Shown: piece by piece, positions 44,569 through 53,244 of the stretch | Layout: every line of letters begins with the position of its first letter | Numbering within the stretch: position 1 is the first letter of the stretch | From: JAXMCK01 sp046349395 | GTDB taxonomy: Bacteria; Pseudomonadota; Alphaproteobacteria; Geminicoccales; Geminicoccaceae | NCBI GenBank assembly: GCA_046349395.1 | Contig: JAXMCK010000003.1 | Location: forward strand, 868,001 to 932,000 | Direction of reading: 5' to 3' | Length of the DNA: 64,000 bases | Notes under the pieces: generated by a model | Seen by the model: the letters and a program-made list of their open reading frames with translations, nothing else | What the model was told of the DNA's origin: nothing | Database searches by the model: none | Program-made: the position numbers and the translations under genes

Positions 44569-46428
44569 TCATGCGGCGAGGCCAGTGACGAGGTCGACGG
44601 TCTGCCGGTCGAACAGCCGCCGGTAGACGCCGTCGGAGCGGGCCACCAGAGCCTCGTGCGGCCCTTCCTCGACGATACGGCCGCGGTCGAACACGAGGAT
44701 CCGGTCCATCGCCCGCACCGTCGACAGCCGGTGGGCGATGACGATCGAGGTGCGGCCGACCAGCAGGCGGGACATCGCCTCCTGGATCAGATGCTCCGAC
44801 TCGCTGTCCAGGCTCGAGGTGGCCTCGTCCAGGATCAGGATCGGAGCATCGGCCAGGAATGCCCGGGCCAGCGCCACCCGCTGCCGCTCGCCGCCCGAGA
44901 GCTTCACGCCGCGCTCGCCGACCAGCGTGAGATAGCCCCGGGGCAGCTTGGCGATGAAGTCGTGGGCGTTGGCCAGCATCGCAGCGCGCTCGATCTCGCG
45001 CTGCGTCGCACCCGGCCGCGCATAGCCGATGTTCTCCGCCAGCGAGCGGTGGAACAGGATTGGCTCCTGCTGGACGATGGCGATCTGCGCCCGCAACGAC
45101 TCCTGGGTCGCGAAGGCGATGTCCTGACCGTCGATCAGGATGCGCCCCCGGCTGACGTCGTGCAGCCGTTGGATCAGCTTGACGAAGGTGGTCTTGCCCG
45201 AGCCCGAATGCCCGACGAGCCCGACCCGCTCGCCGGCGCGAATGATCAGCGACAGATCTTCGTAGAGCGGCCGGTCGTGGCCCCGATAGTGGAAGGTCAC
45301 CGCGTCGAACTCGATCCGGCCACCCTGGATGTGGATCGGCGTCGCGTCGGCGTGGTCGGCGACACCCAGCGGCTGCGTGGTGATCTCGACCAGTTCCTCC
45401 ATGTCGTTCACGGAACGCTGCAGGTTGCGGATGTGCATGCCGACGTCGCGCAGGTAGCCCTGGATGACGAAGAAGGCGGTCAGCACGTAGGCCACGTCGC
45501 CCGCACTGGCGGCACCGGTCCACAACTGGCGCACCGTCGTGGCGATGACCGCACCCAGGAGCAGGACGAGCGTGAGGGCCTGGATCGAGCCGTTGGTCGT
45601 GCCGCGGTACCAGGTCCGCCGCGTGCGCCTCGACCATTTGTCGATCACGCCGCCGAGCCGTGCATCCTCGCGCGACTCCGCGCCGAACGCCTTGACGACG
45701 GCGTTGCAGCTGATGGCGTCGGCCAGGGCACCGCCGACCTTGGTGTCCCAGCTGTTCGACAGCCTTGCCGCCGGGGCGACGTAGGCGAGCGAGAGGAAGC
45801 TCGTCATGGCGATGTAGGCCAGAGCGCCGAGGCCGACCACGACCCCGAGCACGGGCCAATGCAATGCCAGCAGGACCGTCGAGCCGACGAGCACCACGAT
45901 CGCCGGCAAGAGCGCGATCAGCAGCGTGTCGTTGAGCAGGTCCAGACCCCACATGCCGCGGGTCAACTTGCGCACGGTGGAGCCGGCGAAGCTGTTGGCG
46001 TGCCAGTCCGTCGACAGGCGCTGCACCCGCCAGAAGGCGGCGCGCACGATGTCGCTCATGCTGCCGAGCGTCAGCCGGGTGATGCCGAGGAAGGCGACGT
46101 GGCGGAGGCCGGTCATCGCGACGCCCAGGCCGACCATGCCGGCGAGTGTCCACAACAGGGTCCGGAGTGCCGCGTCCCGGTCGGCGCCGGCCTGGGCGAC
46201 GGTGTCGACGAGCCGGCCCGAGAGCAGCGGCATGAAGACGTCGGCCATCGTCGCCCCGATCACGCAGGCGACGATGCCGACGACGAGCGGGCGGCGGCGC
46301 CGCCACTGCTCCAGATTGAAGGCGATGCAGGTGCGAACCGAGCTCGCACCCTCGCGCGCATGGCGCAGTGTCATGGTCGTCGGCCGAGGCCCTTGGCGGG
46401 CGACGGCTCCCTCGAACAGGCCTGCCAT
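44569..46428 (-). CDS. ABC exporter, fused permease and ATPase (MsbA/MDR type)
   Basis: This half-transporter of about 619 residues has six membrane helices (about residues 45-340). The ATPase domain follows: Walker A VGHSGSGKTTFV, Q-loop VQQEPILFHRSLAENI, signature KLSGGERQRVALARAF, Walker B ILILDEATSSLD and H-loop VIAHRLSTVRAMDRI. It would work as a homodimer exporting a lipid, drug or similar compound. Starts at 46458 (GTG), 46428 (ATG) and 46374 (ATG) are all in frame without a good ribosome site; 46428 is a compromise. A palindrome lies directly upstream at 46434-46450. Confidence 0.85.
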   Translation of the reverse strand: MAGLFEGAVARQGPRPTTMTLRHAREGASSVRTCIAFNLEQWRRRRPLVVGIVACVIGATMADVFMPLLSGRLVDTVAQAGADRDAALRTLLWTLAGMVGLGVAMTGLRHVAFLGITRLTLGSMSDIVRAAFWRVQRLSTDWHANSFAGSTVRKLTRGMWGLDLLNDTLLIALLPAIVVLVGSTVLLALHWPVLGVVVGLGALAYIAMTSFLSLAYVAPAARLSNSWDTKVGGALADAISCNAVVKAFGAESREDARLGGVIDKWSRRTRRTWYRGTTNGSIQALTLVLLLGAVIATTVRQLWTGAASAGDVAYVLTAFFVIQGYLRDVGMHIRNLQRSVNDMEELVEITTQPLGVADHADATPIHIQGGRIEFDAVTFHYRGHDRPLYEDLSLIIRAGERVGLVGHSGSGKTTFVKLIQRLHDVSRGRILIDGQDIAFATQESLRAQIAIVQQEPILFHRSLAENIGYARPGATQREIERAAMLANAHDFIAKLPRGYLTLVGERGVKLSGGERQRVALARAFLADAPILILDEATSSLDSESEHLIQEAMSRLLVGRTSIVIAHRLSTVRAMDRILVFDRGRIVEEGPHEALVARSDGVYRRLFDRQTVDLVTGLAA

Positions 46429-46433
46429 ACCGG

Positions 46434-46450
46434 CTCGCCTGTCAGGCGAG
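46434..46450. promoter_or_regulatory. 17-bp palindrome next to the ABC exporter start
   Basis: CTCGCCTGTCAGGCGAG is an 8-bp inverted repeat around a single T. It lies six bases before the ATG at 46428. It could be an operator or an RNA hairpin affecting initiation. If the true start is the GTG at 46458 it would be inside the coding sequence. Confidence 0.35.
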
Positions 46451-46481
46451 GCCGGCACCCGGGCCGAGGATCAGAGATGCT

Positions 46482-46538
46482 TCCGGCTTGTTCCCAGCGT
46501 GGGGAGCCCCGTCCCTGCTAGCGCTGGGACGGGCCGGA
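46482..46538 (-). other. nested inverted repeats in the leader region of the ABC exporter
   Basis: Three complementary pairs nest or compete here: TCCGG 46482-46486 with CCGGA 46534-46538; CCCAGCG 46493-46499 with CGCTGGG 46522-46528; and CCCGTCCC 46508-46515 with GGGACGGG 46526-46533. The last two share the GGG at 46526-46528, so they cannot form together. The element lies between the methyltransferase stop and the exporter start. It could be a terminator, a regulatory leader, or neither. Confidence 0.35.
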
Positions 46539-46652
46539 CATGGCGGTCATGCTGAATCGATGCATGCACGTCTCCGGACCGGAAGGAGGAGGGAAGAAGC
46601 TGAATACGTTATCGGCGGCGTCGACACAAGCGGCGGTTGCGGCTTCCTTGGA

Positions 46653-47399
46653 TCAGCGGGCCATCAGGGCGAACACGCCCCAGCCGAGATAGTCACGCGT
46701 GAAGGTGGCGTGGCGCAAAGGAGCCGAGGTCAACTCGGCGCGAACCTCCGTAGCAAAGTCGTCGTCGGGATTGGCGTCGAGCCAACGGCGCATGGTGAGC
46801 CACTTGGCCGCCTCGTACCGGTCCCAGCTGTCCTCGTTGGCCAGGACCATCTCCACGACGTCGTGGCCGAGGTCGCCGAACGAGGCGATGAGCCCGGGCA
46901 GCGTGAGGAAGTCGGCGATCGCGCCGGCACGGCAGCCTCTGGCGATCTCCTCCGTCGGCGGCACCTGCCGCCAATACGGCTCGCCGATGAGGATGATTCC
47001 GCCGGGACGGAGGCTCCGCGCCAATAGCTCGATCGTGCCGGCGACACCTCCACCGATCCACGTGGCACCGACGCAAGCCGCCACACCGACCTTTTCCTCG
47101 CCGACCCAGCCGTCGGCGTCGCCGTGAATGAACTCGACGCGATCGGCGACGCCGAGTTCCTCGGCGCGGCGCTTCGCCTGGTCGGAGAACAGCCGGCTCA
47201 TGTCGATCCCGGAGCCCACGATGCCGTGATCGCGCGCCCAGGTGCACAGCATCTCGCCCGAGCCGCTGCCGAGGTCGAGCATGCTCGTGCCCGGCTCCAG
47301 GCGCAGGGCCGCACCTAGGTTCGCCAGTTTCTCCGGCGTGAGCGGGTTGTGGATGCGGTGCGCGCTCTCGCTGACCGTGAAGATCCGGGGAATATCCAT
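46653..47399 (-). CDS. class I SAM-dependent methyltransferase
   Basis: This 248-residue protein has the Rossmann methyltransferase motif I MLDLGSGSGEMLCTWA near residue 40, GSGIDMS (motif II acid), VEFIHGDADG, and post-I LRPGGIILIGEPYW. The N terminus, HRIHNPLTPEKLANLGAALR, is a substrate lid common to a group of UbiE-like methyltransferases of unknown substrate. It lies 31 bases after the ProXp-type gene in the same direction. Function beyond methyl transfer cannot be stated. Confidence 0.85.
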   Translation of the reverse strand: MDIPRIFTVSESAHRIHNPLTPEKLANLGAALRLEPGTSMLDLGSGSGEMLCTWARDHGIVGSGIDMSRLFSDQAKRRAEELGVADRVEFIHGDADGWVGEEKVGVAACVGATWIGGGVAGTIELLARSLRPGGIILIGEPYWRQVPPTEEIARGCRAGAIADFLTLPGLIASFGDLGHDVVEMVLANEDSWDRYEAAKWLTMRRWLDANPDDDFATEVRAELTSAPLRHATFTRDYLGWGVFALMAR

Positions 47400-47430
47400 G
47401 TTGGTCCCGTCACGCGGAACGAAACCGCCC

Positions 47431-47928
47431 TCAGGCTTCGTCGAGATCCACGATCACGGGCTCGTGGCCCGTCGAGCGGATGAAGCGGAGAAGATCCGCA
47501 CTCGCCAGCGTGGTCGTGGCGTCGTTCTGCAGCGGGTGGCAGTTCACGTCCTCGTGGGCCAGGAGCTTGCTGTCGAGGACGTGGGTGACGCGCTGGTCCT
47601 CGTCGTTGACGATGGCGAGCGGCGTCACCGAGCCGGGCTCGACGCCGAGCACGGCCTTCAAGAGGTCGGCCTTGCCGAAGGAGAAACGCGCGGCACCGAG
47701 CTTTTTCGACAGGCCGTTCAGGTCCACGACCCGGTCGTCGAGGCAGGTAACGAGCCAGAGCCGGTCCTTCTTGTCCTTGAGGAACAGGTTCTTGCAGTGC
47801 CCGCCCGGCAGGCCGTGTACGTGCCGGCGCGCCTCCTCGACCGTGAACACGGGCGGATGGTCGACCGTCGAGGCGGCGATGCCGAGAGAGGCCAGCCGCT
47901 CCAGGATTTCGTGACGTGTGGTCAGCAT
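47431..47928 (-). CDS. prolyl-tRNA editing protein (ProXp-ala / YbaK family)
   Basis: This 165-residue free-standing editing domain removes alanine mischarged on tRNA-Pro. The start MLTTRHEILERLASLGI and VDHPPVFTVEEARRHVHGLPGGHCKNLFLKD are typical, with the catalytic-site lysine likely in the CKNLFLKDKK segment. GSVTPLAIVNDEDQRV is the strand-loop seen in PrdX proteins. The ATG at 47928 was chosen because the open frame upstream has no conserved character. It is divergent from the flavin disulfide reductase gene by 91 bases. Confidence 0.9.
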   Translation of the reverse strand: MLTTRHEILERLASLGIAASTVDHPPVFTVEEARRHVHGLPGGHCKNLFLKDKKDRLWLVTCLDDRVVDLNGLSKKLGAARFSFGKADLLKAVLGVEPGSVTPLAIVNDEDQRVTHVLDSKLLAHEDVNCHPLQNDATTTLASADLLRFIRSTGHEPVIVDLDEA

Positions 47929-48019
47929 GGCGGCGCCCACTAGCAACAGCGGGCCCCGAGGCCAAGGGTCACGCCGATTTGTGTGGTCGTATGGTCGGCC
48001 GATCTCAGATGCTGCCGCC

Positions 48020-49426
48020 ATGGCCGAAGCGCTCACTCCCGATCTCTGCATCATCGGTGGCGGCTCCGCCGGGCTCGCGCTAGCGGCTGGTGCCGTCCAG
48101 ATGGGCGCTTCCGTCGTGCTCTGCGAGTCGGGTGCGATGGGCGGCGACTGCCTCAACTATGGCTGCATCCCGTCGAAGAGCCTGATCGCCGCAGCGGCCG
48201 TGGCAGGAGCCCAGCGGCGGTCCGGTCGGTTCGGCATCGCCGGCATCGAGCCCGTCGTCGACTACGACGCGGTCCAGGCCCATGTGCGCGAGGTGATCGA
48301 GACGATCGCCCCGCACGACAGCGTCGAGCGCTTCACGAAGCTCGGCGTGCGGGTGATCGAGGCGCGGGCGAAATTCTCGGGCCCGCGCGAGGTCGTCGCC
48401 GGCGACCAGCGCATCAGGGCGCGGCGGTTCGTCATCGCCACCGGCAGCCATCCGATCCTGCCAAAGGTGCCGGGGCTCGGCGAGTTCGCCTATCTGACCA
48501 ACGAGAACGTATTCGATCTCCGCGTGCGGCCGGACCACCTTCTGGTCCTGGGCGGCGGGCCCATCGGCTGCGAGTTGGCGCAGGCCTTCAGGCGGCTCGG
48601 CAGCCGCGTCACCCTGATCGAGATGGACCAGATCCTGCCGCGAGACGATCCGGAGTTGACCGACGTCGTTCGGCGGCAGTTCGTCAGCGAAGGCATCGAA
48701 CTCCTGGAGAACATGGCGGTCGTCGAGGCCGAGCCGGGCCCTGTGCTCGTCCTGGCGGACGGGCGGCGGCTGGAAGGTACCCACGTGCTCGTGGGAGCCG
48801 GCCGCTACGTGGAGACGAAAGGACTGGGCCTCGAAGCGGCCGGCATCGAGTGCACGGACCGGGGCATCAAGGTGGATGCGGGCCTGCGCACGACGAACCC
48901 CCGCGTGTTTGCCATCGGCGACGCGGCGGGTGGGCTGCAGTTCACCCATGTGGCCGCCTATCACGCCGGGATCGTGCTGCGGCGCGCGCTGTTCCGACTG
49001 CCTGCCAAGGCCAGTAACCGCGCGATACCTTGGGTGACCTACACCGACCCGGAGCTCGCGACCGTCGGACTGTCGGAGGCTGCCGCCCGGTCACGGGGTG
49101 TCCGGCACGAGGTCGTCCGGTGGACGATGGACGCGAACGACCGTGCCCAGGCCGAGCGGCGGACGGAGGGGCTGGTCAAGGCCGTGATCGGCAAAGGGGG
49201 GCGGGTGCTCGGTGCCACGATCGTGGCTTCAGGTGCCGGGGAGCTCATTCTGCCCTGGGTGATGGCGGTCGAGCAGCGAATGAAGATCGGAGCGCTGGCG
49301 TCCGTGGTAGCCCCCTATCCGACCCTGTCCGAAGCCTCGAAGCGGGCGGCCGGGCAATACTTCGTGCCGCGACTGTTCAGTCCGTTCACGAGGCGTATCG
49401 TCCGCTTTCTCGCACGGTTCGGTTGA
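48020..49426 (+). CDS. pyridine nucleotide-disulfide oxidoreductase (mercuric reductase / DLDH-like)
   Basis: This 468-residue flavoprotein has the FAD motif LCIIGGGSAGLALAAGAVQMG, the redox-active pair GGDCLNYGCIPSKSLI, NAD-binding LLVLGGGPIGCELAQAF and the second FAD motif VFAIGDAAGGLQFTHVAAYHAG. It lacks the N-terminal metal-binding domain and terminal cysteine pair of MerA, and has no lipoyl-complex genes nearby. Like E. coli-type 'SthA/MerA-like' proteins paired with VTT membrane proteins, its substrate is unknown. The ATG at 48020 is chosen. Its stop overlaps the next start (TGATG). Confidence 0.87.
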   Translation: MAEALTPDLCIIGGGSAGLALAAGAVQMGASVVLCESGAMGGDCLNYGCIPSKSLIAAAAVAGAQRRSGRFGIAGIEPVVDYDAVQAHVREVIETIAPHDSVERFTKLGVRVIEARAKFSGPREVVAGDQRIRARRFVIATGSHPILPKVPGLGEFAYLTNENVFDLRVRPDHLLVLGGGPIGCELAQAFRRLGSRVTLIEMDQILPRDDPELTDVVRRQFVSEGIELLENMAVVEAEPGPVLVLADGRRLEGTHVLVGAGRYVETKGLGLEAAGIECTDRGIKVDAGLRTTNPRVFAIGDAAGGLQFTHVAAYHAGIVLRRALFRLPAKASNRAIPWVTYTDPELATVGLSEAAARSRGVRHEVVRWTMDANDRAQAERRTEGLVKAVIGKGGRVLGATIVASGAGELILPWVMAVEQRMKIGALASVVAPYPTLSEASKRAAGQYFVPRLFSPFTRRIVRFLARFG

Positions 49427-50130
49427 TGTTGCGTCGATGGCTGCCCGTTGCGGTTCTCCTGGTCCTTCTCGTCTCTGCGTTCGCCACGGGCCTGACGCGC
49501 TATCTCGACTTCGAGACCCTGTGCGACAATCGCGAACGGCTGCTGGCTTTCGTTGCGGCGGTCGGGCCGGCGGCGCCGGTAGTGTTCGTCGCCATCTACG
49601 CCGCGGCCGTCGCCGTGTCCCTGCCGGGTGCGGTGATCCTCACCCTCATCGGCGGTTTCGTGTTCGGCACCTGGTGGGGTGGCCTGTGGAGTGTGGTCGC
49701 TGCCACGCTGGGGGCACTCGCCGTCTTCCTCGTGGCGCGAACGGCGGTCGGCGATTCACTTCGGGACCGCCTCGGGTCGCGCTTTGCGGCCATGGAAGCG
49801 GGCTTCCGCCGGAACGGGTTCAACTACCTGCTCGTGCTGCGCCTCTTACCGATCTTTTCGTTCTGGCTCGTCAACCTCGCCGCAGCGGTGCTCCGCGTTC
49901 CGGCACGGACCTATGTGGCGGCGACGGTCCTCGGCATCCTGCCGGCGACGTTCGTGTTCGCCAGTGTCGGGGCGGGGCTGGGCGGCGTTCTGGACGACGA
50001 GCATCCGCCGGATCTCGGCATCTTCACGCGGCCGTCGGTGCTTCTGCCGCTCCTGGGCCTGGCGGTCGTGGCCCTGATGCCTGTCGTCTACCGGCGGCTC
50101 AAGCGGCCTCGGCAGGCTGCCCCATCCTGA
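49426..50130 (+). CDS. TVP38/TMEM64 (VTT domain) membrane protein
   Basis: This 234-residue polytopic protein has about five membrane segments and the VTT signature VSLPGAVILTLIGGFVFGTWWGG and FLVARTAVGDSLRDRLG, then GFNYLLVLRLLPIFSFWLVNLAAAV (described in pieces). VTT proteins are related to DedA and to eukaryotic lipid scramblases. The start overlaps the reductase stop by one base. Pairing of a VTT protein with a disulfide reductase recurs in bacteria and suggests a joint role. The last 32 bases overlap convergent accA. Confidence 0.9.
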   Translation: MLRRWLPVAVLLVLLVSAFATGLTRYLDFETLCDNRERLLAFVAAVGPAAPVVFVAIYAAAVAVSLPGAVILTLIGGFVFGTWWGGLWSVVAATLGALAVFLVARTAVGDSLRDRLGSRFAAMEAGFRRNGFNYLLVLRLLPIFSFWLVNLAAAVLRVPARTYVAATVLGILPATFVFASVGAGLGGVLDDEHPPDLGIFTRPSVLLPLLGLAVVALMPVVYRRLKRPRQAAPS

Positions 50131-51058
50131 GGAACTTCTCGCGGCGGCTGCGGACGAGGTCGTTGGCGGGCAGCGAGATGAGCGGGCGGAGCTGCACCTC
50201 GATCGCGTCGCCGACGGCGTTGATCGTCGTCGCCCGGCCGCGATGGGCGCCGCCCAGGGGCTCCGGGATGACCTGATCGACGAGTCGGTGGTGCAGCAGG
50301 TCCTGCGCGGTCAGCTTCAGGGCTTCGGCTGCGGTCGCCGCCTGATCGGACGAGCGCCACAGGATGGCGGCACAGCCTTCGGGAGAGATCACCGAGTAGA
50401 TCGAGTGCTCCAGCATCAGCACGCGGTCGGCGGTCGCCAGGGCGATCGCACCGCCCGAGCCGCCCTCGCCCACGATCGTGGCGATGATCGGCACCTGCAG
50501 CTGCAGGCAGACCTCGATGGAGCGGGCGATGGCCTCAGCTTGGCCGCGCTCCTCGGCATCGATTCCGGGGTGAGCGCCCGGGGTGTCAACGAAGGTCAGG
50601 ACCGGGATGCGGAAACGCTCGGCGAGGCGCATCAGGCGCACGGCCTTGCGGTAGCCTTCGGGCCGCGCCATGCCGAAATTGTGCCGGACACGGTCCTCGG
50701 TGTCGGCACCTTTCTCGTGGCCCAGCACCATGACGGCGAGACCGCGGAAGCGGCCGAGCCCACCGACGATGGCGCGATCCTCGGCGAACTGCCGGTCACC
50801 GGCGAGTGGGGTAAACTCCTCGATCAGCGCCTCGACATAGTCGACGAGGTGCGGCCGGTCCGGGTGACGGGCGACCTGCGTCTTCTGCCAGGCGGTTAAC
50901 TTGCCGTAGGTCTGGGCGAGGAGCTTCGCCGCCCGGGTCTCGAGCTTGGTGATCTCTTCGGAGAGGTCGAGGTCGCTGCCCGTCGCCAGATGGCGCAGCT
51001 CTTTCACCTTGCCCTCGAGCTCGGCGATCGGCTTCTCGAAATCCAGGAGGGTGCTCAT
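50099..51058 (-). CDS. accA: acetyl-CoA carboxylase carboxyltransferase subunit alpha
   Basis: This 319-residue subunit transfers CO2 from biotin to acetyl-CoA, making malonyl-CoA for fatty acid synthesis. Features are the N-terminal LDFEKPIAELEGKVKELR, FVDTPGAHPGIDAEERGQAEAI and IGEGGSGGA-type VGEGGSGGAIALATADRV, and SPEGCAAILW. The ATG at 51058 is chosen over the adjacent GTG at 51061. Its 3' end overlaps the convergent VTT-protein gene by 32 bases. Confidence 0.96.
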   Translation of the reverse strand: MSTLLDFEKPIAELEGKVKELRHLATGSDLDLSEEITKLETRAAKLLAQTYGKLTAWQKTQVARHPDRPHLVDYVEALIEEFTPLAGDRQFAEDRAIVGGLGRFRGLAVMVLGHEKGADTEDRVRHNFGMARPEGYRKAVRLMRLAERFRIPVLTFVDTPGAHPGIDAEERGQAEAIARSIEVCLQLQVPIIATIVGEGGSGGAIALATADRVLMLEHSIYSVISPEGCAAILWRSSDQAATAAEALKLTAQDLLHHRLVDQVIPEPLGGAHRGRATTINAVGDAIEVQLRPLISLPANDLVRSRREKFLRMGQPAEAA

Positions 51059-51173
51059 CACGGCATCCGACGCGGCAGGCGCCGGATTTGGGCGTGCCGG
51101 GGCCGCCTGTCAATCAGAGCGGCGACGGATTGCCGCCACAGGCCTACGACGGCGGACTATCGGCGGACGCCGG

Positions 51174-51800
51174 TCACGTATGGCCCAGATACATCGTGTT
51201 GACCGCGTCGAGGACGGCGTCGACGGCGATGGCGGCCAGAATCATGCCCATGACGCGGCTGATGATGCTGGCGCCCGCCTCGCCGATCAGCCTGTTGATC
51301 GGTGAGGCGGCGAGGAGGAGCAGCAGGGCGGACGCCAGCACCACCACCAGCGCCAGAGCCGTCGCCGCCTGGTCGGCGACGCTGTAGCGATGGCTGTCGG
51401 TCAGCAGAACCACCGCCAGCATGGAACCCGGGCCGGCGAGCGACGGCACGGCCAGAGGGAACACGGCGACGTCGTCATGGGCCTTCTCGGCCAGCTTCAG
51501 TTCGCTCTCGGGCTTGGACTCGCCGAAGATCATCGACAGGGCGAACAGGAAGAGGACGATCCCGCCGGCGATCTGGAACGAGTTCAGCGTGATGCCGAGC
51601 GTTTCCAGCAGCATCTGGCCGAAAGCCAGGAAGAACAGCAGCACGGAGGCGGCGAACAGCACGGCCTTGACCGCGATCCGCCGCCGTTGCGCCGTGTCGA
51701 CGCCGCGCACGACGGCGATGAACACCGGGACCGTGCCGACCGGGTCGACGATGACCCAGAGCGTGATGAAGCGTTCGAGCAGAGTGGGCGAGACGCCCAT
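51174..51800 (-). CDS. MarC family integral membrane protein
   Basis: This 208-residue protein has six membrane helices and the MarC hallmarks: LWVIVDPVGTVPVFI in helix 1, GGIVLFLFALSMIFG, and FPLAVPSLAGPGSMLAVVLL in helix 4. MarC was once linked to multiple antibiotic resistance, but its function remains unknown. It follows the 109-residue membrane protein with a five-base gap, so the two are likely co-transcribed. Confidence 0.92.
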   Translation of the reverse strand: MGVSPTLLERFITLWVIVDPVGTVPVFIAVVRGVDTAQRRRIAVKAVLFAASVLLFFLAFGQMLLETLGITLNSFQIAGGIVLFLFALSMIFGESKPESELKLAEKAHDDVAVFPLAVPSLAGPGSMLAVVLLTDSHRYSVADQAATALALVVVLASALLLLLAASPINRLIGEAGASIISRVMGMILAAIAVDAVLDAVNTMYLGHT

Positions 51801-51805
51801 CCGGG

Positions 51806-52135
51806 TCAGCTGGTCGGCTTGAACTTCTGGATGATCGCCGGGCAGTTCTCGGGCGTCAGCTTGAGCTCAGGCGAAATCTCCACCTGCTTCAGGAGATCAG
51901 CGTACTCCGACCGCAGTGCCTCGGCCGTGGCGTTGATCAGGGCCGCTTCCTGCTCCGGCGTGAGGATGCCCTTCTCCACCGCCACCTGTGCGGCACGGCA
52001 GGCACCCATCACCGTGCCGCCGATACCGCCGCCGGTCACGCCGGCGACGAGCCCGCCGGCACTGCCGAGGAAGAAGCCGATGGCGCCGACGGCGAGAAAC
52101 GCCAGGATCCAGAGGATGATCTTGACCGCCTTCAT
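51806..52135 (-). CDS. small membrane-anchored hypothetical protein
   Basis: This 109-residue protein has one or two N-terminal hydrophobic segments (IILWILAFLAVGAIGFFLGSA and a glycine-rich continuation GLVAGVTGGGIGGTVMG). A soluble helical tail with two cysteines (GACRAA and ENCPAI) follows. No family is recognised. The tail has a TPEQEAALINATAEALRSEY helix. It is followed five bases later by marC in the same direction. Confidence 0.65.
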   Translation of the reverse strand: MKAVKIILWILAFLAVGAIGFFLGSAGGLVAGVTGGGIGGTVMGACRAAQVAVEKGILTPEQEAALINATAEALRSEYADLLKQVEISPELKLTPENCPAIIQKFKPTS

Positions 52136-52223
52136 GTGCTTCCCTTCGCCGGTACCGTAGCGTGCCCGCTGCGCTCATGCGCATGCGCCGTGCGGCCGTC
52201 AATCCTCGGACGTCGGTAGACAC

Positions 52224-52250
52224 CGGGCCGCCGGTGGTTCCGGCGGCCCG
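52224..52250 (-). terminator. GC-rich hairpin after the malyl-CoA lyase gene
   Basis: A perfect 11-bp stem (CGGGCCGCCGG / CCGGCGGCCCG) with a 5-base loop lies seven bases after the stop of the leftward lyase gene. There is no clear T-run after it (GTGTCTACC), so termination may be weak or assisted. Confidence 0.6.
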
Positions 52251-52257
52251 CCTACGG

Positions 52258-53244
52258 TCAGCGCTTCGCAGCGGCCGCGATTTGGTCGGCCTTGGCGACC
52301 AGCGCCTCGGCCTGGCGGATCGAGGCGATGTCGATCAGGCGGCCGTCGAGCGAGACGGCACCCTTGCCCTCGCGCGAAGCCTGCTCCATCGCGGCCAGCA
52401 CGCGGCGGGCGCGGTCGACCTCGGCGGCCGGCGGGGTCATGACCTCGTTGGCGAGGTCGATCTGCTTCGGGTGGATCGCCCACTTGCCTTCGCAGCCGAG
52501 CACCGCCGCACGTTTCGCCTGGGCGCGGAAGCCGTCATCGTCGGAAAAGTTGCCGAAGGGGCCGTCCAGCGGGCGCAGGCCGTTGGCGCGGGCGGCGACG
52601 ACCATGCGGGCGATGGCGTAGTGCCACATGTCGCCCCAGTGGACGGCACGGCTGCCGTCGGCCAGCGGGTCGGTGAGAACGGCATAGTCCGGGTTCGGGC
52701 CGCCGATCACGACGGTGCGGGCGCGCGTGCTGGCGGCGTAGTCGGCCACCCCGAAGTGCAGCGACTCGAGCCGCTTCGAGGAGGCGGCGATCTCGTTGAC
52801 GTTGGCCATGCCGAGTGCCGTCTCGATGATCAGCTCGAAGCCCAGCCGCTTCTTGCGGTTCATGGCGGTCTCGACCTGCGTCACCAGCATGTCGACCGCA
52901 TAGACGTCGGCGGCGGTGCCGACCTTCGGGATCATGATCATGTCGAGCCGGTCGGAGGCCTGCTCCAGCACGTCGACCACGTCGCGGTACATGTAGTGCG
53001 TGTCGAGGCCGTTGATGCGGACCGAGAGGGTCTTGTTGCCCCAATCGATATCGCCGATCGCCTGGATGACGTTCTTGCGCGCCTCTTCCTTCTTGTCCGG
53101 GGCGACCGCGTCCTCGAGGTCGAGGAAGACGACGTCGGCGTTGGACTCGGCGGCCTTCTCGAACATCTGCGGGCTCGAGCCCGGAACGGCGAGCTCCGAA
53201 CGGTTCAAGCGGGGGGTGCACTGCTCGACGATCTTGAAGCTCAT
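52258..53244 (-). CDS. mcl: L-malyl-CoA / beta-methylmalyl-CoA lyase
   Basis: This 328-residue CitE-like TIM-barrel enzyme has RSELAVPGSSPQMFEKAAES, DVVFLDLEDAVAPDKKEEAR (acyl-CoA and Mg site), IMIPKVG, IIETALGM, FGVADYAA and KWAIHPKQI. These match the Rhodobacter-type lyase that makes and splits malyl-CoA and beta-methylmalyl-CoA. It links acetyl-CoA, propionyl-CoA and glyoxylate in the ethylmalonyl-CoA pathway or serine cycle. The symbol is used for the family; which reaction dominates is not readable. It overlaps the xerD stop by four bases. Confidence 0.87.
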   Translation of the reverse strand: MSFKIVEQCTPRLNRSELAVPGSSPQMFEKAAESNADVVFLDLEDAVAPDKKEEARKNVIQAIGDIDWGNKTLSVRINGLDTHYMYRDVVDVLEQASDRLDMIMIPKVGTAADVYAVDMLVTQVETAMNRKKRLGFELIIETALGMANVNEIAASSKRLESLHFGVADYAASTRARTVVIGGPNPDYAVLTDPLADGSRAVHWGDMWHYAIARMVVAARANGLRPLDGPFGNFSDDDGFRAQAKRAAVLGCEGKWAIHPKQIDLANEVMTPPAAEVDRARRVLAAMEQASREGKGAVSLDGRLIDIASIRQAEALVAKADQIAAAAKR

